Source of the DNA: Acidobacteriota bacterium
Lineage (GTDB): Bacteria > Acidobacteriota > Vicinamibacteria > Vicinamibacterales > UBA2999
Length of the DNA stretch: 36,342 nt
Reading direction: 5' to 3'
Assembly (NCBI GenBank): GCA_020851565.1
Contig: JADZCN010000166.1
Location: 1 to 36,342 of the forward strand
Positions 16,036-25,150 of this stretch are shown one piece after another. Both the position numbers and the translations under genes were made by a program. The notes beneath the pieces were generated by a model. That model was not told the DNA's origin. It worked only from the letters and a program-made list of their open reading frames with translations, and ran no database searches. Numbering within the stretch: position 1 is the first letter of the stretch; each line of letters opens with the position of its first letter.

Positions 16036-16083
16036 ACCTCCGTGCTTCGAACCCCCGTGCTTCGAACCCCCTTGCCCTTCCCC
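16036..16083. repeat. Short array (cgtgcttcgaaccccc) between sigma and anti-sigma genes
   Basis: Two and a half units of a 16-17 bp word starting right after the sigma-factor stop and ending at ATG 16084. C-rich on the coding strand. The inverse complement forms the array at 36236-36342. Confidence 0.9.
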
Positions 16084-16743
16084 ATGCGTGACGCCCCTTC
16101 CCCCGCGCTCCGCGCGCGGCTTGCCGTCGACTACCAGCCGGTGCGTCCGTTCGGTCCCCCGCTGGCACGCGCGATGGGCGTCGTGCCGTTTGCGGTGCTC
16201 GCGCTCGTGGCCGCGCCGTTGTGGTTTGATCTCCGCGTGGACGCGCCCAGGCTGGGATGGTTCCAGTCGTGGGGGTGGTCGCTGGCGCAGTCGATGGCGG
16301 GCCTGGCCCTGGTGGCCGCCGCGCTCCGCGAGTCCATCCCCGGACGAAACTGGACCCGCGGGCAGCTGGCCCCGTGGCTGGCCCTGCCCCTCGCGTTGGT
16401 GGTCGTCGTCACCTGGACGACCTTCGAGGCGAGCCCGATCAACATCAATCGGGCGTGGGCGTGGATTGGGTTGCTGTGCTTCGCCGGATCGCTCGCCAGC
16501 GCATTGCCCGGCGTGGCGCTCGCGGCGATTCTCGCGTCGCGAGCGTGGCCGACGCGGCCCGCGCTCGCGGGCCTTCTCGGCGGGATGGGCGCCGGCCTCA
16601 TGGCCGACGCGGGCTGGCGGCTGTTCTGTCACTTCTCGGAGCCGGCCCACGTCCTCGGTGCGCACCTGCTGGCGATCATCGCCGCAGGCCTGTGCGGCGC
16701 CGTACTGGCGCCCGTGCTGTGCGCCACGCGGGAGGCGCCGTGA
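16084..16743 (+). CDS. NrsF-like (DUF1109) membrane anti-sigma factor
   Basis: A 219-aa integral membrane protein with about six transmembrane helices. Members of the NrsF/DUF1109 family sit beside ECF sigma genes and hold the sigma factor at the membrane. Seen: a short cytoplasmic N-terminus (MRDAPSPALRARLAVDYQPV), helices at about 35-54, 66-84, 96-116, 125-145, 150-170 and 190-210, and near the fifth helix the family-like RLFCHFSEPAHVLGAH with Cys and His. ATG 16084 is chosen because everything before it is array sequence. The stop overlaps the following GTG by four bases (GTGA), so the downstream gene is translationally coupled. Confidence 0.85.
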   Translation: MRDAPSPALRARLAVDYQPVRPFGPPLARAMGVVPFAVLALVAAPLWFDLRVDAPRLGWFQSWGWSLAQSMAGLALVAAALRESIPGRNWTRGQLAPWLALPLALVVVVTWTTFEASPININRAWAWIGLLCFAGSLASALPGVALAAILASRAWPTRPALAGLLGGMGAGLMADAGWRLFCHFSEPAHVLGAHLLAIIAAGLCGAVLAPVLCATREAP

Positions 16744-17891
16744 GCCTCCGCGAGCGGAGCATCCTGGACCGTCACTTCGACGCGTGGCGTGCCGCCGGGT
16801 TGATCACGCCAGAGCTCGAGGCCCGCCTGCGTCAGTCCAGCGCGGAGCTCCAGCAGCGGAAGGCAGGCGGCCTGGTGATGAAGGCACTCGGCGCGCTCGG
16901 CGGCGCGCTGCTCCTGGCCGGCCTCGTCCTGATCGTCGCGGAGAACTGGGACGCGTTGCCGAGGGCCGTCAAGCTCGGCGCCTGGGCTGCGCTGCAGGTC
17001 GCGCTGCTTGCCGGGGCACATCGGATGGGCCAGGCGCGACAGATCGCCGTGGCGGAGGGGCTGGCGCTTGCAGGCAGCGGATGGGTGTTGGCGGGCATCG
17101 CGCTCGTGAGCCAGATCTATCAGCTCTCGTCCCGCGACCCGAACGGCGTGTGGCTCTGGCTGGCGCTCATCGTGCCGGTGGCGTGGGTGCTGCCCCGCCG
17201 TGCGGTCACGGTCTCGGTCTTCGCCGCGGTGGTGGCGGTGCTGCTCCTGGAGGCGCACGAGGCCGACTCGTGGATCAAGGTGGCGGATGCCGAGGGCCCA
17301 TGGCTCTGGATGGCCGTGCCGCTGCTGGCGGCCGTCCTCATTTCGTGGCTTCCCACTCGCGTACACGCGCTGCAGGCGTGGACGGGGGCCTGGGCGTTCG
17401 GCATCATCACCATCGCGCTGCTGGTGCTCGGGGCCACCCACGACGCCGATTCGTCCGTCCTCGGATCGGCATGGTGGGTCGTGGCGCCGGGCCTGCTGGC
17501 TGCGCTCGTGTGGCCCGATCGATGCCTGCCGCGGTCATGGGATGCGGCGACGTGCCGGATCGTGCTTGTGGCCGGCCTGCTCCCGTGGGTGGTCATGGGC
17601 AGGGACTTCGACCCCGGGATGAAGGACACGTTGGCCGTGGGCCTCGCCTGGGTCCTCCAGATCGCCATCGCCATCCTCGTCATCCGCGCTGGTGCACGGG
17701 CTGGTTCCGACGCATGGGTGAACGTCGGGTACCTGTCGCTGCTGTCCGGCGTGCTCACGCGGTACTTCGACTTCTTCGGGAACTACCTCGAGGGCGGGGC
17801 AGCGCTGCTCCTGACGGGGGTGCTCCTGCTCTTCATCCTCTACGCGCTCAACCGCGCGCGCCAGCGGACGCTGGCCAGGGAGGAGGCATGA
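16740..17891 (+). CDS. DUF2157 domain membrane protein
   Basis: A 383-aa polytopic membrane protein. The cytoplasmic N-terminal DUF2157 segment (about 1-45: LRERSILDRHFDAWRAAGLI, then LEARL) leads into about ten hydrophobic helices with the conserved LVLIVAENWDALPRAVKLG. Close to the C-terminus it has GVLTRYFDFFGNYLEGGAAL, which is usual in this family. GTG 16740 has ggagg five nt upstream and overlaps the anti-sigma stop. It overlaps the next gene by ATGA. DUF2157 and GDYXXLXY proteins often occur as a pair; their biochemical role is unknown. Here the pair is placed under an ECF/anti-sigma module, suggesting an envelope-related response. Confidence 0.87.
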   Translation: MSLRERSILDRHFDAWRAAGLITPELEARLRQSSAELQQRKAGGLVMKALGALGGALLLAGLVLIVAENWDALPRAVKLGAWAALQVALLAGAHRMGQARQIAVAEGLALAGSGWVLAGIALVSQIYQLSSRDPNGVWLWLALIVPVAWVLPRRAVTVSVFAAVVAVLLLEAHEADSWIKVADAEGPWLWMAVPLLAAVLISWLPTRVHALQAWTGAWAFGIITIALLVLGATHDADSSVLGSAWWVVAPGLLAALVWPDRCLPRSWDAATCRIVLVAGLLPWVVMGRDFDPGMKDTLAVGLAWVLQIAIAILVIRAGARAGSDAWVNVGYLSLLSGVLTRYFDFFGNYLEGGAALLLTGVLLLFILYALNRARQRTLAREEA

Positions 17892-18451
17892 CGCGCGTGC
17901 TGTCGGTCGCGGCGCTCCAGGTGCTCGTCCTGCTCGGCATGGCGGGCTACCACGAGTACGTTCAGCGAACGGCGCCAACGTTCCGCATCCCGTTGGCCCC
18001 GAGTGATCCGTTCGACGTGCTGCGCGGGCGGTACTTCGTGCTCAACCCGGCCGATCGCTTCATCTCGGCCACGTCGCCCCACCTGTCACGGGCGGAGGTG
18101 GACCGCTTTCTCGCGGGCAACGCGTCATTCGCCGGCGAGGCGGAGGTGGGCTTCTGTCCCGTCGAGGCCCTCTATCGCGTCTGTGCCCTTCGTCGGACCG
18201 GAGAGCCGGCGCCTGCGGGCACGGCCGCAGCCTTCTGGAGCCCCGCCCGCCTCGAGTTGGACCGCAGCGACGATGGCTTCCGGCTCCAGGTGAACCTGCG
18301 ACTGGACCGGTTCTTCATTCCAAACCAGGTAGTCCTCCCCGGCCGCGAGACCGAAGCGGGCTGGGAACTGGAAGTCTCTCATCGTCCCGGGCGAACGCTG
18401 TTGCCGCGACGCCTCTACTTCAAGGGCACGCCCATCGAGGGTGCGAGGTAG
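17888..18451 (+). CDS. GDYXXLXY-family membrane-anchored protein
   Basis: A 187-aa protein with one N-terminal transmembrane helix (residues 4-22) and a periplasmic domain. The family signature GDYxxLxY is degenerate here: DVLRGRYFVLNPAD, where Asp becomes Arg and the last Tyr becomes Pro. The rest (CPVEALYRVCALRRTG, LRLDRFFIPNQVVLPGRE and the final RRLYFKGTPI) matches the family layout, in which the domain ends with the IPexxg-type strand. ATG 17888 overlaps the DUF2157 stop by four bases. Last gene of the sigma operon; an array starts directly after its stop. Confidence 0.82.
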   Translation: MTRVLSVAALQVLVLLGMAGYHEYVQRTAPTFRIPLAPSDPFDVLRGRYFVLNPADRFISATSPHLSRAEVDRFLAGNASFAGEAEVGFCPVEALYRVCALRRTGEPAPAGTAAAFWSPARLELDRSDDGFRLQVNLRLDRFFIPNQVVLPGRETEAGWELEVSHRPGRTLLPRRLYFKGTPIEGAR

Positions 18452-18550
18452 AAGAAACCACGAAGACACGAAGAACACGAAGAACGCACGAAGCCGGATA
18501 CTCCCAGGCCCTCAAGACCTCAAGACCTCAAGACCTCAAGACCTCAAGCC
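18452..18550. repeat. Two arrays in a convergent gap (cacgaagaa and acctcaag)
   Basis: After the plus-strand stop come units of cacgaaga and acgaagaac (18458-18494), purine-rich on plus. Then follow five exact 8-bp units acctcaag (18512-18550), which read cttgaggt on the minus strand and stand just after the stop of the minus-strand gene. Each half is G- or purine-rich on the coding strand of its own gene. No terminator hairpin is seen. Confidence 0.92.
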
Positions 18551-18558
18551 CCACGCCC

Positions 18559-19446
18559 CTACTTGCCAACCTCCTTGTAGATCGTCTCGATGTTCGCCTT
18601 CGCGCGTGTGAGGTTGTAGTCCTTGAACTTCTCGGCGGGCTTGAATTCCGCGAGGGCCTGGTCCGCAGTCTTGCCCGCTTTCGCTGCGGCACTCACCGAA
18701 TCGACGAAGCTCTTCATGAACTCGCCGTAGTCCACGAAAGCCTGCCAGGTCGTGACAGCGGCATGGCCCGGGATCACGGTGTCCACGCCCTTGATGCCCG
18801 CCGCGGCCTTCGCGAGCGTGCCCGGATACCCGACGCCGGTACCGCCGTTGTTCGTGTCCATGATCGGGTTGTTCGGTCCCGAGAACGCGTCGCCCGCGTG
18901 CATGACGCGCAGGTTTCGGAACACCACGAAGGCATCGCCGTTGGTGTGCGCGGGGCCGAAGTAATAGAGGTCGATGGCGTCGTTGCCCCCGAGCACGGTG
19001 TGCTTGTCCTTGAACGTCCGGTCCGACAGCCCGTGCTTCTTCGACGCGTCGGCGAACGCGGGCATCTTTGCCATGTTGGCGGCGGTGTTCTCCTGGGCAA
19101 CGATCTCGACCTTCGGATCGAAGAACTCGTTGCTGCCCACGTGGTCGCCGTGCGTGTGCGTGTTGATGATGTGCGTGATGGGCTTGTCGGAGACGGTGCG
19201 CACCTTGTCGAGGATGGCCTGGCCCCAGTTGGCGAGCTTCGTGTCCACGAGCACGACGCCGTTCGCGGTGATGTAGGCGGCGGTGTTCCCGCCACCGCCC
19301 GTGATCATGTAGAGGTTGTCCTTCACCTTCTCGATCTGCGCCACGTTGGGGCCGGTCGCGGCCGGCTGCTGCGCGGCGTATGGCACGGCAGCCATCGCCA
19401 CCGTCCCCGCCGTGATGATGGAGCCCAGGACACCTGCGCGCGTCAT
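18559..19446 (-). CDS. Exported metallo-beta-lactamase-fold hydrolase
   Basis: A 295-aa protein with an N-terminal signal peptide (MTRAGVLGSIITAGTVAMAA, cleavage near YAAQQ). The MBL zinc motif HTHGDH is complete at residues 97-102, followed by the second histidine in GPAHTNGDAF, the aspartate in RVMHAGDAFSG and the last histidine in VIPGHAAV, so both metals can be bound. The middle insert is short, unlike glyoxalase II. Many such exported enzymes exist and the substrate is not decidable. ATG 19446 is two nt after the HupE-like stop and is preceded by a G-run; a TTG six nt earlier is possible. Co-transcribed with the HupE-like gene. Confidence 0.9.
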   Translation of the reverse strand: MTRAGVLGSIITAGTVAMAAVPYAAQQPAATGPNVAQIEKVKDNLYMITGGGGNTAAYITANGVVLVDTKLANWGQAILDKVRTVSDKPITHIINTHTHGDHVGSNEFFDPKVEIVAQENTAANMAKMPAFADASKKHGLSDRTFKDKHTVLGGNDAIDLYYFGPAHTNGDAFVVFRNLRVMHAGDAFSGPNNPIMDTNNGGTGVGYPGTLAKAAAGIKGVDTVIPGHAAVTTWQAFVDYGEFMKSFVDSVSAAAKAGKTADQALAEFKPAEKFKDYNLTRAKANIETIYKEVGK

Positions 19447-19448
19447 GA

Positions 19449-20555
19449 TCAACCCCCCGTCCAGAACAGCCGGCCCACGAACCAGTAGGTGCCGGCAAGG
19501 ATAACGCCAATCGACCCCAGCCGCGCCAGGGCATCACCGAGTGCCGGCTGCCTCCGGGCGGCGAGGCCCAGGCCGACTGCGGCCGCCACGACGATGAGCA
19601 GCTGGCCCAGTTCGACCCCCACGTTGAACGACACGAGCGACCACGCCAGGGCGTCCCGGGGCAGCCCGAACTCCTTCAGGACGAACGCGAACCCGAAGCC
19701 GTGCACGAGCCCGAAGAAGCCGGCGAAGAGCGGCCGCGCGTCGCGCGACACCGCGCCGGTGCCCTCGGCCATCGCCCTCCGGCGATCGTGGAGGACGAAC
19801 AGGTTGTCCGTCCCGACGACGACGATGGTGAGCGCAATCAGGGGCTCGATGAACCGTGCGGGCGGGCTCACGATGTCGAGCGCCGCAAGCGACAGCGTGA
19901 TGCTGTGGCCGATGGTGAACGCCGTCACGATGAGCGCCAGCTTCTGCAGCGTGCCGCCGAGGAGCAGCAGGCCGACGAGGAACAGCACGTGGTCGGGGCC
20001 GATCAGGATGTGCTCGACGCCCGAGGTCACGAACGTCCGGATCACGGCCAGGCGCCCCTGCGTCGTCCCCGCGTAGTACTGCAGTTCCGGATCGTCGGCG
20101 GTGAGGATGTTCTGCTGCCGGAGCTGGCCGTCCTCGTAGATGTTCACGAAGGTCTGGTGCACGGGGTCGTACGGGAAGATCACCGCGTGCACGTTCACGC
20201 GGGCCGGCCGCGCGCCCGCCGTGAACGAGAGCCGCAAGCCGAACCGCTCCGGCACCACCTCCAGCGTCGTCCACTGGAGCGTCCGGCCCTCGCCGTCCAG
20301 TGTCAGGCGCAGGCGCCCGGCGATGAGCGCCTGCAGGGCCGCGCGGTGCGTCGCCGCGATCGCGGGATCCAGCAGGCCGTCCGGCGGATCGATGCCGAGA
20401 TCGTGCGCGGCGTCGAGGTCGTGCACGATGATCGACCCGTGCACGCCCTCCGGTCCCAGCTGGAGGTCGAGGAATGAGAACGGCGCCGGGTGCGCGTCCG
20501 AGCGTGCGGCGAAGGCGAGGAGCAGCAGCGTGCCCAGCAGGCTGGCGGCACGCAT
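19449..20555 (-). CDS. HupE/UreJ-like membrane protein
   Basis: A 368-aa protein. ATG 20555 gives a clean signal peptide (MRAASLLGTLLLLAFAARSD) ending before AHPAPFSF. An extension to GTG 20633, directly after the previous stop, is charged and looks non-coding. After an exported beta-rich domain of about 180 residues comes a six-helix C-terminal domain with the family features GVEHILIGPDHVLFLVGLL, AFTIGHSITLSLA, GLVHGFGFAF and FNVGVELGQL. HupE/UreJ proteins are linked with nickel uptake in some bacteria; the longer version with an exported domain is of unknown function and is common where no nickel enzyme is encoded. It lies 78 nt after the PAP2-like gene and 2 nt before the MBL gene. Confidence 0.87.
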   Translation of the reverse strand: MRAASLLGTLLLLAFAARSDAHPAPFSFLDLQLGPEGVHGSIIVHDLDAAHDLGIDPPDGLLDPAIAATHRAALQALIAGRLRLTLDGEGRTLQWTTLEVVPERFGLRLSFTAGARPARVNVHAVIFPYDPVHQTFVNIYEDGQLRQQNILTADDPELQYYAGTTQGRLAVIRTFVTSGVEHILIGPDHVLFLVGLLLLGGTLQKLALIVTAFTIGHSITLSLAALDIVSPPARFIEPLIALTIVVVGTDNLFVLHDRRRAMAEGTGAVSRDARPLFAGFFGLVHGFGFAFVLKEFGLPRDALAWSLVSFNVGVELGQLLIVVAAAVGLGLAARRQPALGDALARLGSIGVILAGTYWFVGRLFWTGG

Positions 20556-20633
20556 GCCCAGCGGGCGTGGTCCGTGCTCAACGTCGCCCCCGCCACGCGG
20601 AGCGAAGTCTCGACCCCGCAGCGCGCGGCGCAC

Positions 20634-21239
20634 CTACGGCCTCAGGGCGCGGATGGCGGCCCACACCCAGGCCAGGCAGACGACCGAGGTGAGCACGACA
20701 TCGCTTGGCCAGTGCGCGCCGAGCGCCACCCTGGCGGCCCAGCCGACCACGATCACCAGAGCCGCCACGATCATCACGAACGGCGCCGTCCGGGCCCGCG
20801 ACCGCCGCGCCAGCAGCATGACGGTGCCGAACGTGACCGCGACGAACGTGGTGAACGTGGATGGGAAGCTGAACCCCGATGGGCTGCCCACCACCGCGAT
20901 CAGGTCGCGCGACGGGCGAGGCCGCTGGGCGATGTTCTTGCTCGCCTCGCCGAAGGTCTGCTCGATGGCAATGGCGGCGATGGCAATGGCCGCGCCCTTC
21001 CAGCCGGCCAGCAGCCACGACAATACGACCGCCAGCACCATGACGACGTACTTGTTGGGCGCAGTGGCGAGGCTGGTGACAGCGGTGGCCCAGCCGGTGC
21101 CGGGGGAGACGGCCTGCACGGCGCGTGCGACGCTCACATCTCCGGCGAAGTAGGGCTCCAGTGCCACGGCCGTGAGCACCAGCGCCGACACGCCCAGCGC
21201 CAGGAGGAAGGGGAGGAGGCGGGCTGGCATGAGGGGCAT
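20634..21239 (-). CDS. PAP2-family phosphatase-like membrane protein with altered motif 2
   Basis: A 201-aa protein with five or six transmembrane helices. PAP2 enzymes remove phosphate from lipid phosphates such as undecaprenyl diphosphate. Motif 1 is intact (K101-x6-RP in KNIAQRPRP) and motif 3 is present (R170 and H176 with D180 in ARVALGAHWPSD). Motif 2, normally PSGH with a catalytic histidine, reads PSTF (126-129), so the proton donor is missing. It may be inactive or use another residue. Two starts are possible: ATG 21239 and ATG 21230; a TACAGT hexamer ten nt before 21230 would favour the latter as nearly leaderless. First gene of a minus-strand series with HupE-like and MBL genes. 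Confidence 0.85.
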   Translation of the reverse strand: MPLMPARLLPFLLALGVSALVLTAVALEPYFAGDVSVARAVQAVSPGTGWATAVTSLATAPNKYVVMVLAVVLSWLLAGWKGAAIAIAAIAIEQTFGEASKNIAQRPRPSRDLIAVVGSPSGFSFPSTFTTFVAVTFGTVMLLARRSRARTAPFVMIVAALVIVVGWAARVALGAHWPSDVVLTSVVCLAWVWAAIRALRP

Positions 21240-21258
21240 TACTGTAGCAGGTCCATTG

Positions 21259-21350
21259 ACGATTGGTGATTGAGGATTGGCGATTGATTGGGGGATTGAG
21301 GCATTGCGGATTGGGGCATTCGATTGAGCGATTGAGCGATTGGGTGATTT
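21259..21350. repeat. Array of gattgag(c/g) units
   Basis: Irregular 8-10 bp units (gattggtgatt, gattgagc, gattgggg) filling the gap between two minus-strand genes. On the minus strand it reads caatc-type, C-rich, upstream of the PAP2-like gene. Confidence 0.85.
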
Positions 21351-21380
21351 CGTGTCCGTGCGACTTGCCTGGCCCCGTGC

Positions 21381-22643
21381 TCAGTCGATCTGCAGGGCCC
21401 GGTCCGTGAAGAGCGCCCGCAGGCCGGCCAGGCCGGCCCCGCCCAGCTGCGCGCGGACGACGCGACGGCCCTCCGAGTAGGCGAGCAGGCGCGAGCGGCG
21501 GCGCTCGATGAACAGCACCATGCCCTCCGTGTCGGCGACGAGCGCCTCCCGCGACAGCCGTTCCTTCGCGGTGGTCGCGTTGATCCGGTTATCGAGGTAC
21601 TCGCGCGCGATGTCGCCGATGAGGGGCTCGAACACGGCCAGGTGATCCTCGAGGCGCGCCAGGCGGTCGAGGTCGCCGCCGGCGGGGAATCCTGCTGCCG
21701 GGGCGAGCCGATCGCGGTAGACCGCGATGCGATGCCCCAGCGGCATCGCCAGGTCCGCCCCTGCCTCGGCCGCCCCTTCCGAGACGAGCAGGTGCGGGCC
21801 GAAGCCCGGCACGAGGCTGAACTCCTCCCAGCCACGCTCGCCGACCAGCGTGTCGACCATCCAGATGTACTGCGCGTGGTGGCCGGCGTAGCCCTCGTGG
21901 CAGGCTAGTCGCAGCGCCCGCGGCAAGTCCAGTGGGCGGCTGGCGTTCACCTCGATCCGCGTGCGGTGGCCACCCAGGTAGCGCGCGTGTGCGTCCCACG
22001 GCAGGCCCTCCACGAAGGCCAGCTCGATGCCGTCGTCCCCGGGCAGCCCGAACTCATGACGCGTGGCCGCGCGGCACTCGTCGAGCGCCAGGCGCATCAC
22101 GTGGTCGCGGTCCGCGGCCCGCACGACGAAGCGTGCGCGAAACGCGGCCACGCGCTCGACCAGTGGTCCCGGGCCTGGCAGCTCGCGCTCCAGCGCCTCG
22201 CGTGCCCGGTCCACCTGGAACAGGTCGGCCCGGGAGGGCGCCCGACCCAGGCCCCGGCGCGCCTCGGCATCGAAGGGCGCCGACTCGCCCATCAGCCGCT
22301 GCGCGGCCAGCTGCAGCGCGTGCGCCTGGCCCAGGAGGCTCCGTGCGCGCCAGCGGGAGAGGCCCTCCGTCGCCGGCACCAGGTCTTGAACCGCGTCGGC
22401 GAGCGCATCCGCCTCCCCGCGCAGGGTGAGGACCGGCCGCCGCGGGCCCACATCGCCTGGCGGCTGGATGAGCCAGTGGTCGATGAGCGAAGGGTCGTGC
22501 TGCGCGAGCGCGCGCGTCAGCTGAATGTAACGGGATGCAACCAGGCTCAGGTCCGGTGGGGCTGCCGGGGCCGTGCAGGCGACGTGAAGCACCACCATCG
22601 CGCCTGCGACCCATGAGTGAGCCCGAATTCTCACGCGGAGCAT
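21381..22643 (-). CDS. DUF885-like putative zinc metallopeptidase lipoprotein
   Basis: A 420-aa protein. ATG 22643 starts an export signal with a possible lipoprotein cysteine (LHVAC, Cys23). The zinc signature is ACHEGYAGHH (His249, Glu250, His254), like the HExxPGHH site of DUF885 proteins with Gly and Ala changes; a downstream glutamate in VSEGAAEAGADLA is the probable third ligand. The rest is helical, as in DUF885. It probably cleaves peptides in the periplasm, although DUF885 substrates are mostly unknown. A GTG four codons later stands seven nt after TCTAAT and could be a leaderless start. Divergent from the M20-like operon. Confidence 0.82.
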   Translation of the reverse strand: MLRVRIRAHSWVAGAMVVLHVACTAPAAPPDLSLVASRYIQLTRALAQHDPSLIDHWLIQPPGDVGPRRPVLTLRGEADALADAVQDLVPATEGLSRWRARSLLGQAHALQLAAQRLMGESAPFDAEARRGLGRAPSRADLFQVDRAREALERELPGPGPLVERVAAFRARFVVRAADRDHVMRLALDECRAATRHEFGLPGDDGIELAFVEGLPWDAHARYLGGHRTRIEVNASRPLDLPRALRLACHEGYAGHHAQYIWMVDTLVGERGWEEFSLVPGFGPHLLVSEGAAEAGADLAMPLGHRIAVYRDRLAPAAGFPAGGDLDRLARLEDHLAVFEPLIGDIAREYLDNRINATTAKERLSREALVADTEGMVLFIERRRSRLLAYSEGRRVVRAQLGGAGLAGLRALFTDRALQID

Positions 22644-22653
22644 TAGAGCACTG

Positions 22654-22682
22654 TTGACCCGCGGGAGGAGAACCTGTAGAAC
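22654..22682 (+). promoter_or_regulatory. Probable sigma-70-type promoter of the M20-like/ABC operon
   Basis: TTGACC (22654-22659), a 17-nt spacer and TAGAAC (22677-22682) with an extended TG just before it. This is the best -35/-10 pair seen in the window. Start of transcription near 22690, giving a leader of about 60 nt. Confidence 0.5.
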
Positions 22683-22700
22683 CGCAGGCACTGCGATTTC

Positions 22701-22726
22701 GTCGGGAGTCGGGAGTCGGGAGTCGG
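22701..22726. repeat. 7-bp array (gtcggga), about 3.5 copies
   Basis: Exact 7-bp repeats in the leader of the M20-like gene, G-rich on plus and thus C-rich on the coding strand of the divergent DUF885-like gene. Confidence 0.9.
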
Positions 22727-22748
22727 AACCGGGAACAAGGAGATGGCG

Positions 22749-24427
22749 ATGCGTCGACTGTGCACGTTCGGGATGGTGATGGCCCTGGCCGCGGGATGCT
22801 CGCAGCCGGCGCCGCAGGCACCGCCAGAGGCGGCCGCGCCCGCGGCGAAGCTGGGGATACGCCCGCAGGGCGATACGGAGATCCAGCCCGATCTGTCACA
22901 GGTTCCGCCGGAAGTGCAGAAGGTCTTCGCCTATATCGATGAGCACATCGACGAGCACGTCGAGAACCTCCAGAAGTGGATCCGGCAGCCCAGCATCTCG
23001 AACTCGGGCGAGGGGATTCCCGAGTCGGCCGAGATGGTGAAGGGCTTCTTCGACGAGCTCGGCTGCCAGCAGACGCAGATCTTCGACGTCGGCGTCACCG
23101 AGTACGGCTCGCCCGGCAACCCCGTCGTCTACGCCAAGTGCGACGAGGGCGCCGAGAAGACCCTGATGATCTACTGGATGTACGACACGATGCCGGTGAC
23201 GCAGGCCGACGCGTGGGTCGCACCGCCGTTCGAAGGCCGGCTGGTGGAGCAGGCACCCTTCAAGAAGGTGCTCATCGGCCGCGGCGCCACCAACTCGAAG
23301 GGCCCGCAGATGTCGCAGCTGAATGCCTTCCGCGCCATCAAGGCGGTGCACGGGAAGCTGCCGGTGAACCTCATCTTCGTCGCCGAGGGCGACGAGGAGC
23401 GGATGGACATCGGTCTCCGCAAGTTCGTGAAGGATCACCCCGAGCTGCTGGCCGGCGCGGATGCCATGCTGCTCTTCGGCAGCCAGGCGCCGAGCGGCGG
23501 GGGCAGCTTCGGCGGCGGTTCCGAAGGCTGCCTCTATGTCGAACTGACGACGAGCGGCACGTCCTGGGGCCGCGGCCCGACCGTGTCGGACATCCACGGC
23601 AGCTACAAGCGCAGCGTGGACTCGCCGGCATGGCGACACATCAAGATGCTCGCCTCGCTCATTTCCGATGACGGCAACACGCCGCTCATCGAGGGCTTCG
23701 AGGAGGGGAAGGTCGCCATCGAGTCGTGGCAGGACGACGAGCTGAAGACGGCCGCCCAGCGGACGGAAATGAAGACCGCTGCGGAGAACGTCGGCGTGGC
23801 GCGGTACATCTCGGACGACCCTTACACGATGCTGAAGATGCAGCGCTACGGCACGTCGTTCAACATGGACGGCATCTGGGGCGGCAACATGTATGCGGGC
23901 GGGGCGGGCGCCATCCTGCCGAACAAGGTCACCTCGAAGCACAACTTCCGTTACGTGCCCGACATGAAGGGGCCCGAGATCGTGAAGAAGCTGCGCGCGC
24001 AGCTGGACAAGAACGGCTACAAGGACGTCGAGATCAAGGTCATCGGCGACGTGCCGTGGGCGAAGATGAACACCGATCACGACGCCGGCCGCGCGCTGAA
24101 GCGCGCCTACGAGGTCATGAACATTCCCCACGGCACCCTGCGCGAGAACTGGAGCATCGGCGGGGGCGGCGGCTCGGCGGGCGGCTACTGGCCGGCGTAC
24201 CTCTTCGGCAACGGCGAGGTGGGCGAGAAGGTCTCCACGTTCGCGGGTGTGCCCATCGTGGGCGGCGGCGGCGGGCACGGCGGCCGCGCGCATGCCGCCA
24301 ACGAGTACTACGTCATCGAGGGGGCGGGCCGCGTGTACGGCATGGCGGGAGCCGAGAAGGTGGTGGCGGCCATGGCCTACGCCTTCGCGGGCCAGATTCC
24401 GGCGAAGCCGGCGGCGTCCACCAACTG

Positions 24428-24428
<1 letters not shown>
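22749..24428 (+). CDS. M20-peptidase-like lipoprotein with changed metal ligands
   Basis: A 559-aa protein. ATG 22749 is preferred over ATG 22743 because the Shine-Dalgarno aaggag ends at 22742, six nt before it and directly against the other. Residues 1-17 are a lipoprotein signal (MRRLCTFGMVMALAAGC, Cys17). The fold is that of M20 dipeptidases: LMIYWMYDTMPV, LIGRGATNSKGP, VAEGDEER and, close to the end, GRAHAANEYYVIEG. In active M20 enzymes the first motif has GHxD, but here Met144 replaces the zinc-binding histidine. The bridging aspartate is Asn182, and the later SDT-type aspartate site reads FGSQAPS. Glu216/217 and the last histidine remain. It may be a binding protein or an enzyme with one metal. 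Its stop overlaps the ATPase start (TGATG). Confidence 0.85.

Positions 24429-25150
<722 letters not shown>

Noticed and set aside
14137..16665. Very long minus-strand open frame (842 codons) through arrays and the sigma/anti-sigma genes
   Set aside because: Only the part up to 15033 has a signal peptide and domains. The rest is translated repeat and the shadow of plus-strand genes with good family matches.
20556..20633. N-terminal extension of the HupE-like protein to GTG 20633
   Set aside because: It would place a charged stretch of 26 residues before a clean signal peptide, and GTG stands directly at the previous stop without a ribosome-binding site.
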